Shown here in pieces: positions 1 through 5,682 of a DNA stretch of 8,107 nucleotides; positions within the stretch are counted from its first letter, which is position 1; the number at the start of each line of letters is the position of its first letter. The position numbers were made by a program, and so were the translations under genes. Below the pieces are notes generated by a model, which saw nothing but the letters and a program-made list of their open reading frames with translations, did no database searches and was not told the origin of the DNA. This DNA comes from Chloroflexota bacterium (GTDB taxonomy: Bacteria; Chloroflexota; Limnocylindria; Limnocylindrales; CSP1-4). The DNA lies in NCBI GenBank assembly GCA_003157175.1, contig PMIQ01000058.1, positions 1-8,107 of the forward strand, in the 5' to 3' direction.

Positions 1-284
1 CCCGCGTTGTAGAGACGAACGCGGCCGTACATGTCGGAAATCCGTCCCGCGCTGACGAGCAGCGTCGCGGTCACGAGCGTGTACCCGACGAGCATCCAGA
101 GCAGGTAGTCCGACTCGCCCGACGCGAGCGGATCCACACCGATGCCCCGGAAGATGGCCGGCAGCGCGATGAGCACCACGCTGCCGTTGAGTCCGGCCAT
201 GAAGACGCCCAGCGTCGTGTTGGAGAGCGCGATCCAGCGGTAGTCGATGTGGGCGAGGCGGCGGGGACGGTTGGCCGGCGTCAT
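1..284 (-). CDS. MFS transporter, DHA2-like drug/metabolite exporter (N-terminal part only)
   Basis: This is the first 94 codons of a gene that reads leftward and leaves the window. The translation begins [11 protein letters not shown] basic, hydrophilic N-terminus is followed by a first membrane helix (about residues 17-45, ending in ALPAIF) and a second (about 60-79). Next comes MFS motif A at residues 80-90, [11 protein letters not shown], with the conserved Gly80, Asp84, Gly87 and Arg88. The layout matches 12-14-helix proton-driven exporters of the major facilitator superfamily. Helix 1 has LNGSVV where many DHA2 pumps have an Asp, so substrate class should not be assumed. The start is the ATG at 284. 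No good SD precedes it and no other in-frame start was found upstream, so a leaderless or weakly initiated message is possible. The gene diverges from the hypothetical gene at 545, and a perfect dyad in the shared gap could control it. The family is secure; the substrate is unknown. Confidence 0.85.
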   Translation of the reverse strand, partial: MTPANRPRRLAHIDYRWIALSNTTLGVFMAGLNGSVVLIALPAIFRGIGVDPLASGESDYLLWMLVGYTLVTATLLVSAGRISDMYGRVRLYNA

Positions 285-367
285 CGGGTAACTTCGGCTT
301 CGGCGGCCGACCGGGGCTGGGACGGACGTGCCCAAGATCGCCCTGGCGCTGGCCGCCTCGCGTAATC

Positions 368-382
368 CATGACCACGTCATG
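368..382. promoter_or_regulatory. Perfect inverted repeat, candidate operator in the divergent gap
   Basis: The sequence CATGAC-CAC-GTCATG is a perfect 6-bp inverted repeat with a 3-bp spacer. It lies 84 bp upstream of the MFS exporter start. On the minus strand it falls between a weak -35-like TTGGGA (386-391) and a weak -10-like GATTAC (362-367). That position would suit a TetR- or MarR-type repressor site. The dyad is seen directly; promoter and operator roles are inferred. Confidence 0.35.
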
Positions 383-438
383 CACTCCCAATTCGGGGCG
401 AACTTCGACGGCCGGAGTATCTCAGAGTGGGACTGAAG

Positions 439-456
439 GCGTGTGGCGCCCCACGC
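439..456. promoter_or_regulatory. 18-bp dyad upstream of the two-module hypothetical gene
   Basis: GCGTGTGGCGCCCCACGC is self-complementary over 18 bp except for one mismatched pair (444/451). It lies 88 bp before the GTG start at 545. It could be a protein-binding site or a hairpin in the leader RNA. No convincing promoter could be placed around it. Confidence 0.3.
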
Positions 457-532
457 TTCGACTGCCACTCGTATGGTGAGTGCCGCCATCCTCGCCGGCG
501 CACGGGTAGGTTTGGCCGGGAGTGTGCCCGGT

Positions 533-537
533 AGGAG
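533..537 (+). promoter_or_regulatory. Ribosome binding site that decides the GTG start at 545
   Basis: AGGAG ends 7 nt before GTG 545, which is ideal spacing. The reading frame stays open back to 443, but the upstream GTG and ATG codons have no comparable site. The ATG at 557 is too far away (19 nt). Confidence 0.65.
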
Positions 538-544
538 ATCCCCG

Positions 545-1303
545 GTGGACTTCTTGATGCGCAAGATGACCGGAATCGCGGGCCCCGTTAAGAACGGCGC
601 GCCCGGCGGCGCCCTGATCGAAAGCATCGCCGACACGGGCACGACGATCTCGTCGCCGTCGGTTGGGCCCGAGGCGCCCGTTTACCAGCTGGGTCTGCAG
701 GTCACTCCCATCGGTGGCGCCGGCGCCCCGTATCAGGTCACGATCAAGGCGGTGATTCCGCGGCTGTACATCCCGATGGTTCTGCCCGGCGCGCGCCTGG
801 GCGTCATGGTCGATCCGCTGAACCCTATGAACGCATCGCCCGACTTCAGCCGCATCGGCGGCGCCGCGCCCGCAGCGCCTGTCGCGCCCGGCGGCTTCAA
901 CATGGACTTCGATGCCAGCGGACGGCTGGCGGCCGGCGAAGTGGCCGCGGTGGCGAGCGGCGTCCGGAGCGGCGCGGTCAACACGATCAAGGGCAGCGCC
1001 GATCAGCTCCTGGCCACCGGCACGCATGGCACTGCAGTCATCACCACGGCCATGCCCCTCGGCAAGACCGTTCGAGACCTCAATCCCGCGGCCGATCCGT
1101 CACGTCTCAACGACCCGGTGTGGGTCTTCACAGTCGAAGTCACGGTGGCCGGAGAGGCGCCGTTCCCCGCGGTCTTCGGCCATCGCGTGCCCCTGGCGAA
1201 ACTGGCGTCTGTGGCGCTGGGAGTGAAGCTGGCGATCGCTGTCAACATGGCGAACCGGAACCAGGAAGTCGCCATCGACTGGGACAAGTCGCCCATCGCC
1301 TGA
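545..1303 (+). CDS. Hypothetical protein with two tandem beta-rich modules
   Basis: I do not recognise a named function. From GTG 545 the protein has 252 residues, with no signal peptide and no clear membrane segment. Two related segments are visible. Module 1 (about residues 19-100) runs GALIESIADTGTTI, then PVYQLGLQVT, then a PY-x-VTIKAVIPRLYIPMV strand, then LPGARLGVMVDPLNP. Module 2 (about 158-246) runs GTAVITTAMPLGKTV, PVWVFTVEVTV, APFPAVFGHRVPLAKL, LGVKLAIAVNMANRNQEVAIDW. A Gly/Ala/Pro-rich linker (about 105-135) and a short helical stretch separate them. The pattern 'variable residue, Asp-Thr-Gly, hydrophobic strands, V-x-V-DP..., AIDW' resembles small modules common in hypothetical proteins of actinobacteria and relatives, sometimes beside SHOCT domains. 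That resemblance is from memory, not a search. It is transcribed away from the MFS gene. The coding call is strong from codon use and the SD; no function is assigned. Confidence 0.75.
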   Translation: MDFLMRKMTGIAGPVKNGAPGGALIESIADTGTTISSPSVGPEAPVYQLGLQVTPIGGAGAPYQVTIKAVIPRLYIPMVLPGARLGVMVDPLNPMNASPDFSRIGGAAPAAPVAPGGFNMDFDASGRLAAGEVAAVASGVRSGAVNTIKGSADQLLATGTHGTAVITTAMPLGKTVRDLNPAADPSRLNDPVWVFTVEVTVAGEAPFPAVFGHRVPLAKLASVALGVKLAIAVNMANRNQEVAIDWDKSPIA

Positions 1304-1436
1304 GGAGCGGCGGCCGTCGGGTGCGGAGTGCCGGCCCGGCGCGGAGTGTCGGCCGAGCGCTCGGTCGCCCGTGGCTTGACGGGAGTCGATCCTGGCCTGA
1401 CCATCGCGCCCATGCCCGCCCACGTCGCGACCGCCG

Positions 1437-2636
1437 ATGTTTGACTCTCTGCTCGTAATCATCGTGGCCGGACTCGTCGGGCCGCTCCTGGCGGCCGGGC
1501 GACGGCCCCTCATCCCCGCCGTGATCGGGGAGTTGATCGCCGGCATTGCGTTCGGTCGTACAGGCCTCGGCCTGATCGATCCAACGACCCCCGCCAACGC
1601 CCTCCTCTACGGCCTCGGCTTCGCGATGCTCATGATGGTTGCCGGTTCCCGCGTGGATCTTGACTCGCCAGGCCTCCGGGCAGGGGTTCGTGGCGGTGTC
1701 ATCGCGGCCGTCGTGGTGGCCCTCTTGTCGTTGCCGGTCGGGCTGGCCATAGGGGTGGCCATCGAGCCCGGCGCCCCTTCTCTCCTCTTCCCAGTCCTTC
1801 TCGCCGGAAGCTCGGCCGCCGTTGCCTTCCCGATCCTCGAAGAGCGTGGCCTGATCGGGCCCGGAGTTGGGCTGCTGCTCGTCTGGATCCCCCTGGCCGA
1901 CGCGATCACGGTTCTCCTGATGCCCCTGACTCTGATAGGCACGGAGAAGGTGCCGGCGGCGCTTGGCGGCGACGCGCTGATCGTCGCCTGTACGGTTGGG
2001 GCGCTGTGGTTCGGCCAGCGGGTGAGCCGCTCGCCGCGGGCCATGATCCTGCGGGACCGCTCGCAGACACGAGGCTGGGCCCTTCAGCTGCGGGTGACAC
2101 TTCTGATCCTCGTCGTCCTCTCGCTCATCGCGACCCGCTCTGGGGGCTCCACCCTCCTCGCGGGCTTCGGGGCGGGGCTCATCCTCGCCCGGCTCCGCGA
2201 ACCGGCCCGCCTCGAGGTGCAGCTCTCGGGCATAGCCGAGGGGTTCTTCGTCCCGGCTTTCTTCGTGCTCCTCGGCTCCCAGCTCGACCTGCGGTCGCTC
2301 GCCGGCGACCCGTCGGCCATCATGCTTGCCGTCGCGATGGCCGCGGGCGGTCTGGCGATTCATCTGGCCGCAAGCCGTGTTGTGGCGCCGCCCCCGTGGA
2401 GCGGATTCGGCCTGGCCGCGGCTGCCCAGCTGGGTCTGCCGGCCGCGGCCGCATCGCTCGGCCTGGGAACCGGCGCGCTCTCACCGGCCGTCGCGGCCGC
2501 GATCATGCTGTCCGGCTGTCTCACCGTCTTACCCGTGTCGATCGGCACGCGCCGGCTGGCAGACGCACTCGCCGCCCCTCCCTCGGGAGCCGCCGGCGTC
2601 GGACCCGCGGCGACCGAAAACGCGCCGGCCCGATGA
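1437..2636 (+). CDS. Cation:proton antiporter, CPA2 (KefB/NapA-like) family
   Basis: This 399-residue integral membrane protein would exchange Na+ or K+ for H+ across the cytoplasmic membrane and so serve pH and ion homeostasis. About 12-13 hydrophobic segments span residues 4-371, followed by a short hydrophilic tail. Family landmarks are P24-x-x-x-GE32 in helix 2, the loop SSAAVAFPILEERGLIG (125-141), and the ion-binding helix WIPLADAITVL with Asp155. The pair before and at the binding site is Ala154-Asp155, where related proteins have Asp-Asp, Asn-Asp or Gln-Asp. GFGAGLILARLREP (243-256) and GFFVPAFFVLLGSQLD (269-284) match the later conserved helices. There is no cytosolic RCK/TrkA domain, so it is the short, unregulated form. 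ATG 1437 is the first start after an in-frame stop at 1398, but no SD is visible, so initiation may be leaderless or weak. It lies 133 bp after the hypothetical gene and 115 bp before the dehydrogenase. Confidence 0.9.
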   Translation: MFDSLLVIIVAGLVGPLLAAGRRPLIPAVIGELIAGIAFGRTGLGLIDPTTPANALLYGLGFAMLMMVAGSRVDLDSPGLRAGVRGGVIAAVVVALLSLPVGLAIGVAIEPGAPSLLFPVLLAGSSAAVAFPILEERGLIGPGVGLLLVWIPLADAITVLLMPLTLIGTEKVPAALGGDALIVACTVGALWFGQRVSRSPRAMILRDRSQTRGWALQLRVTLLILVVLSLIATRSGGSTLLAGFGAGLILARLREPARLEVQLSGIAEGFFVPAFFVLLGSQLDLRSLAGDPSAIMLAVAMAAGGLAIHLAASRVVAPPPWSGFGLAAAAQLGLPAAAASLGLGTGALSPAVAAAIMLSGCLTVLPVSIGTRRLADALAAPPSGAAGVGPAATENAPAR

Positions 2637-2751
2637 AGCCTGAGGTACCAGAGCCTCCCGGTCCTAGACTTGAGTGGGCGGCCCGCAGCCGCTTCGCACG
2701 GTCGGCAGCTGCCGGCACTCCCACCTCTTGAGCACACGGAGGCATCGGCCG

Positions 2752-3468
2752 ATGGAGCTCGACGGCGCGGTCGTCATCGTCACGGGGTCCTCGTCGGGCA
2801 TCGGTGCCGCCACTGCTCGATTGGCGGCCGGTCGCGGCGCCAGGGTGGTGCTGGCCGCGCGCCGCAGCGCGCGAATCGAGGCCCTGGCCCGCGATCTGCC
2901 GGACGCGCTCGCGGTGCCGACCGATCTTCGGGACCCGACCCAGATCGTCCGGCTGGTAAACGCCACCCTGGATCGTTTCGGACGGGTCGATGTGCTCGTC
3001 AACAACGCCGGACAGGGCCTCCACGTGCCGGTCGAGCAGGTCCGGATCGAAGACCTGATGGCCATCACCGAGCTCAACTTCTACGCGCCTCTTCTCGCGA
3101 TGCAGGCGGTTATCCCGCCGATGCGCAAGCAGGGCGGCGGTGCCATCGTCAACGTCAGCTCGATGACGTCTCGCATGGTCCTGCCCGGCGTGGGCGGCTA
3201 CTCGGCCACGAAGGCGGCGCTCAACTTGCTCTCGCAGGTCGCCAGACGCGAGCTCGCGCCCGACGGCATCGTGGTGTCGGTCGTGTACCCGGCGGTGACC
3301 GCCACGGAGTTCCACCAGTCGCTGGCCGCGGGCGGCCGTGTAGGCGGAGGATCGTGGGCGCCCAAGCCGCACTCGGCGGAGTATGTAGCCGAGGCGATCC
3401 TCGGCGTGATCGGGTCGGGGGAGGAGGAGGTCCTGCTGACGCAGGGCTGGGACGGGGGCGCCGTCTGA
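2752..3468 (+). CDS. Short-chain dehydrogenase/reductase (classical SDR)
   Basis: This 238-residue NAD(P)(H)-dependent oxidoreductase of the classical SDR family would be a cytoplasmic Rossmann-fold enzyme. The whole catalytic set is present: the cofactor loop TGSSSGIG (11-18), NNAG (84-87), the structural Asn109, catalytic Ser137, and Tyr150-x-x-x-Lys154 in YSATK. The basic residues ARRSAR (36-41) after the second strand suggest NADP(H) rather than NAD(H). VYPAVTATEF (178-187) is the usual segment after the active site. Length is normal for the family (about 240-260), ending shortly after the last strand. ATG 2752 is chosen because GGAGG at 2738-2742 sits 9 nt before it; the frame remains open upstream but without a better site. 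A 12-bp perfect palindrome (2703-2714) lies just upstream. The substrate cannot be told. The closest recognisable style is the DltE/YqjQ-like 'SDR family NAD(P)-dependent' group. Confidence 0.92.
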   Translation: MELDGAVVIVTGSSSGIGAATARLAAGRGARVVLAARRSARIEALARDLPDALAVPTDLRDPTQIVRLVNATLDRFGRVDVLVNNAGQGLHVPVEQVRIEDLMAITELNFYAPLLAMQAVIPPMRKQGGGAIVNVSSMTSRMVLPGVGGYSATKAALNLLSQVARRELAPDGIVVSVVYPAVTATEFHQSLAAGGRVGGGSWAPKPHSAEYVAEAILGVIGSGEEEVLLTQGWDGGAV

Positions 3469-3634
3469 TCTACGGCGCGGCGCTGGCCAGTCGGCTTCGA
3501 CCGTGCCTACCCTTTGAGGAAGACGCCAGGAGTGATGTGGGAGGGACTTCACGACTACCTTCGGCGGCAACGAGCCAGCCGAGTCCGGCCAGACTCCGAT
3601 ACCGGATATTGCGTCCGCGCCACCGCCCGCCCAG

Positions 3635-4042
3635 GTGGCCGATGCGGCTGAGCGCCACGGCGGACACCGCCGGATACCCCGGAGACTGGCTGTGCCGGCG
3701 GCGGCGGTCGCAGCGCTCGCGATTGTCGGACTGCTCGGCGCGGGGCTCGGCTTTTGGCCGGGCGCGGGAGGTACCCGCATCGCGCCGGTCACACTGGGCT
3801 GGGACGGCATTCCCAACCAGATCGACGGTCAGCGCGTCTACCGCACGGCGGACCAGGCGGAGTGGCAAGACCTGAGCGGCAGTTTCCTCGTGGGCGGGTG
3901 GCCGGACTTCTACGCGATGGGTTACTTCCCGGGCGCGTTCAGTTCGGGCGGGACGGCGACCACGCGGCCGGCATGTCCCGAAGTCGTGGCCACGGTCGGC
4001 GCTCCAGCGCCTACTTGCTACTTGGGCCCGCGCTGCTCGTAG
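3635..4042 (+). CDS. Hypothetical single-pass membrane protein, start uncertain
   Basis: I do not recognise this 135-residue protein. It has a basic N-terminus (HRRIPRR, 11-17), one strong membrane helix (about 18-41), then an outside domain with GWDGIPNQIDGQRVYRT (55-71), an aromatic stretch (89-99: WPDFYAMGYFP is its core) and three cysteines (114, 128, 134). The topology inferred is N-in, C-out. The first canonical start is GTG 3635, which has no SD. The same frame is open back to 3536 and reads like protein (ACG ACT ACC TTC GGC GGC AAC GAG...). A GGGAGG motif lies at 3539-3544, but no ATG/GTG/TTG follows it in this frame. The real N-terminus may therefore be longer, with a non-standard start or a frameshift near 3535-3555. 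The 3' end overlaps the DksA-like gene tail-to-tail by 25 bp and includes a 7-bp tandem duplication. It could be a decaying gene. Confidence 0.55.
   Translation: MADAAERHGGHRRIPRRLAVPAAAVAALAIVGLLGAGLGFWPGAGGTRIAPVTLGWDGIPNQIDGQRVYRTADQAEWQDLSGSFLVGGWPDFYAMGYFPGAFSSGGTATTRPACPEVVATVGAPAPTCYLGPRCS
4011..4024. repeat. 7-bp tandem duplication (CTACTTG x2) at the convergent gene ends
   Basis: CTACTTG occurs twice in direct tandem. Each copy supplies the same in-frame TAG for the minus-strand DksA-like gene, so that product is unaffected. In the plus-strand membrane protein gene a 7-bp unit changes frame, so gain or loss of one copy would alter its last residues. Confidence 0.6.
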
Positions 4043-4374
4043 AGCCGCTGCTCCTCGACGGTGCGCTCGGCCAGGGGTTCTGCCTCGAGACGATCGTCCG
4101 GGATCGACGCTCCGCTGTCCACCGATCGGCCGTAGGTGCCGAGCGCGATGCGCTCCTCGGCGCGCCCGACGGCGATGAGCTGCTCGCGGAGGTCTGCCGC
4201 GAGGGCAACGGTGATCGATTCCGTGCCGAGAGCGCTGCCGGCGTCTTCGTACTCTCCGGTCTGCTGGCGCTGGAGCGATCCTTCGTCATGGATCTCACTG
4301 TTCAGCCCGGCGAGCGCGGCTTCGACGCGCGATCGCTCGCCGGCCACGAGTTCACGGGCCCGTCGCTCATTCAC
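4018..4374 (-). CDS. DksA/TraR-family transcription factor lacking all zinc-finger cysteines
   Basis: This 118-residue protein belongs to the family that enters the RNA polymerase secondary channel and adjusts initiation, often with (p)ppGpp. An N-terminal coiled-coil-like helix (about 2-37) and an acidic turn EYEDAGSALGTE (41-52) precede a second helix (about 55-78). The C-terminal segment is GTYGRSVDSGASIPDDRLEA (79-98) followed by EPLAERTVEEQ (99-109). This follows the family pattern YGxCxxCGxxI...RLxAxPxAxxCxxCQ closely. The four cysteine positions are, however, Ser84, Ser87, Thr105 and Glu108, so it cannot bind zinc there. GTG 4374 is chosen because a complete AGGAGG (4380-4385) precedes it by 5 nt and the family homology begins there. 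An ATG at 4464 with a weaker AGGGG would add 30 residues of unlikely sequence. It is isolated by 364 bp from the upstream response regulator. The family call is firm; RNA polymerase binding is inferred. Confidence 0.82.
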   Translation of the reverse strand: MNERRARELVAGERSRVEAALAGLNSEIHDEGSLQRQQTGEYEDAGSALGTESITVALAADLREQLIAVGRAEERIALGTYGRSVDSGASIPDDRLEAEPLAERTVEEQRLYEQRGPK

Positions 4375-4738
4375 GTTCACCTCCTGGCCGGCCCACCCGG
4401 CTGCTCGCCTGGCTCCGGCCTGATGATGCGCCGATTCGGCGACGGTTGAGCCCGGATATCGCATGAGATTCCCCTGGCAGTGTGCAGTCGGAGTGCCGAG
4501 CAGTCATTACGCTCGGTCATGTGTCGGTCGCCCGGCGCGGCCGCGGACGGCCTTCGGCCGAGCCGAGCCGACCCTACGCGCCTGTGGCGGCCCCGAAGCG
4601 GAGTCGCGGCTCGAAACACTGCAGAGTCAGCGCCTGCCGCGGCCCAGACCCACGGGCAGCCGCACAAACCCTGGTCCGTCGCGATGCGCACGTCACGTCC
4701 GTGTCCGGACAGCGCAGTCTCGTCTGGCTGGGCGAAGC
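4375..4738. other. 364-bp gap upstream of the DksA-like gene; no gene supported
   Basis: Open frames here have poor codon bias and no recognisable protein, so none is called. Small dyads are present. CGCCGA-T-TCGGCG (4429-4441) lies about 55 bp upstream of the DksA-like start. CGGCC-TTC-GGCCG (4548-4560) is a 5-bp stem. TGTCCGGACA (4702-4711) lies 28 bp past the response regulator stop. None has a following T-run, so no intrinsic terminator is claimed. The promoter of the DksA-like gene must lie here, but no convincing -35/-10 pair was found. Confidence 0.5.
4380..4385 (-). promoter_or_regulatory. Strong SD that decides the DksA-like GTG start
   Basis: The minus strand reads AGGAGG, then 5 nt, then GTG at 4374. 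A second GTG at 4380 overlaps the SD itself and so is unlikely to be used. Confidence 0.7.
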
Positions 4739-5521
4739 TCAGCGGCGCAGACGTTCGTCCCCGTCCGCCCCGCCGTCCCAGCCCTGGTTCGAGAACGTGG
4801 GGATGAACCGGTAGCCCTTGCCCGGGACGGTGGCGATGAAACGCGGATCCCGATAGCCGTTCTGCAGCTTGATGCGCAGCGACCTGATGTGGCGATCCAC
4901 GATGTTGCTCTCGGCCACGAAGTCGGTGCCCCAGATGGTGTCGAGGACTTCCTCTCTCGTCACGACCTGCCCGCTCCGGCTGGCAAGGAGGTACAGCAGG
5001 CTCTGCTCGATGCCGCTCAGGTGGACGACCGAGTCACCGGCGCGTACCTGGCGGTTGAGGATGTCGACCTCGATCTCGCCGAGCTTGATCGTCGGAACGA
5101 TCGGCCGATTGGTCCCCGTCGCCCGGCGGGTGATGACGATCGACCGGGCGAGCAGCTCCTCTGGCGAGAAGGGCACCGTCAGGATGTCGTCGACGCCGAG
5201 ATCGAAGGCCTTGAGCTTGGTCGCCAGGTCGCCGCGGCGGGTGAGACCCAGGACCGGCGTGACGCTTCGCCGCAGCGTGTTCGAGGCGCCGAGGCGCGCG
5301 AGCAGGGCGGTGCTGTCGTCGTGGTCCATGTCGACCACGGTCATGTGGGGCTGCCACTCGGCCAGAATCACCTCTGCCTCGGCCAGGCTGTGCGCAGCCC
5401 GAACGACAAAGAGACCGTGATTGAGTGTCAGCTCGATGAGGTCCACGATCAGTTGCTTATCGTGGAGCACCAGGGCGCGGTGGGCCTCGAATTGGGGAGC
5501 GCTCGCGCGGCTATCAGTCAC
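4739..5521 (-). CDS. Orphan OmpR/PhoB-type response regulator with atypical receiver domain
   Basis: This 260-residue DNA-binding regulator has a receiver domain (about 14-132) and a C-terminal winged helix (about 143-241). The winged helix is well conserved: LSGIEQSLLYLLASRSGQVVTRE (168-190), IWG (196-198), recognition helix NIVDRHIRSLRIKL (206-219) and the wing TVPGKGYRF (231-239). The receiver keeps a probable phospho-acceptor Asp64 in VVDMDHDD and Thr94. It departs from the family at two key places. The paired acidic residues after strand 1 are His20-Asp21, and the invariant Lys of the KPF motif is Val116 (DDILTVPF). Phosphorylation-dependent switching may therefore be weak or absent. No histidine kinase is adjacent. 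The start is GTG 5521, with GAGGA at 5528-5532 and 6 nt spacing. The UspA gene lies 161 bp upstream. A good -10 box and nested inverted repeats in that gap suggest its own regulated promoter, possibly autoregulated. Confidence 0.9.
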   Translation of the reverse strand: MTDSRASAPQFEAHRALVLHDKQLIVDLIELTLNHGLFVVRAAHSLAEAEVILAEWQPHMTVVDMDHDDSTALLARLGASNTLRRSVTPVLGLTRRGDLATKLKAFDLGVDDILTVPFSPEELLARSIVITRRATGTNRPIVPTIKLGEIEVDILNRQVRAGDSVVHLSGIEQSLLYLLASRSGQVVTREEVLDTIWGTDFVAESNIVDRHIRSLRIKLQNGYRDPRFIATVPGKGYRFIPTFSNQGWDGGADGDERLRR

Positions 5522-5533
5522 GGTCCATCCTCG

Positions 5534-5560
5534 TAGCGCACCGCACCGGCGGGTGCGCTA
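5534..5560 (-). promoter_or_regulatory. 9-bp-arm stem-loop at the 5' end of the response regulator leader
   Basis: TAGCGCACC (5534-5542) and GGTGCGCTA (5552-5560) are perfect complements around a 9-nt loop. The element ends 1 nt before the SD (5528-5532) and would start at about the predicted first transcribed base. It may be an operator overlapping +1, or an RNA hairpin that stabilises the mRNA or limits ribosome access. The structure is seen; the role is inferred. Confidence 0.5.
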
Positions 5561-5590
5561 TCGGATTCTACTTCTGCCGTGTGCCGATAG
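5558..5590 (-). promoter_or_regulatory. Predicted promoter of the response regulator, flanked by a 7-bp inverted repeat
   Basis: On the minus strand TAGAAT (5565-5570) matches the -10 consensus at five of six positions. A weaker -35-like CTGACC lies 20 nt upstream (5591-5596). The perfect arms CTATCGG (5558-5564) and CCGATAG (5584-5590) enclose the -10 box with 19 bp between them. This is a likely place for a repressor or autoregulator to bind. The start site would be near 5558. Confidence 0.45.
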
Positions 5591-5682
5591 GGTCAGCTGC
5601 TTTCGAGAGCCCGGCGACGTGCCCGTGGCACCCTCGCGCGGCCGGACGACCAACGGTCAGGCTCAATCGGTCCCGGCCCGGC

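Noticed and set aside
1376..1404. TTGACG (1376-1381) as a -35 box for the antiporter
   Set aside because: The matching -10 position reads GACCAT, too far from consensus to claim a promoter.
1242..2363. Minus-strand open frame of 373 codons opposite the antiporter
   Set aside because: Its composition (Arg, Glu, Asp, Gly, Pro throughout with no hydrophobic core) is what a membrane-protein gene gives when read on the other strand.
2633..2731. 32-codon frame starting in an ATGA overlap with the antiporter stop
   Set aside because: The overlap suggests coupling, but its codon use is unlike the neighbours, there is no SD, and the peptide resembles nothing known.
3442..3468. Shared GWDGGA string near the C-termini of the SDR and the response regulator
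   Set aside because: The proteins are unrelated and the surrounding sequence does not align; this is chance.
2521..3816. Long minus-strand open frame (431 codons) opposite the SDR gene
   Set aside because: It is antisense to a gene with a full catalytic motif set, is rich in Arg/Ala/Pro/Gly as expected for GC-rich shadow frames, and spans several genes and gaps.
4377..4691. Minus-strand open frame of 104 codons in the gap before the DksA-like gene
   Set aside because: It has low third-position GC, no SD, no motif, and overlaps the leader of the DksA-like gene.
4463..5536. Plus-strand open frame of 357 codons opposite the response regulator
   Set aside because: It is a shadow of a clearly conserved receiver/winged-helix gene, with no SD and no recognisable motif.
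5619..5631. GTGCC-CGT-GGCAC hairpin after the UspA gene as a terminator
   Set aside because: The stem is only 5 bp with no T-run on the transcribed side, so it is not supported as an intrinsic terminator.
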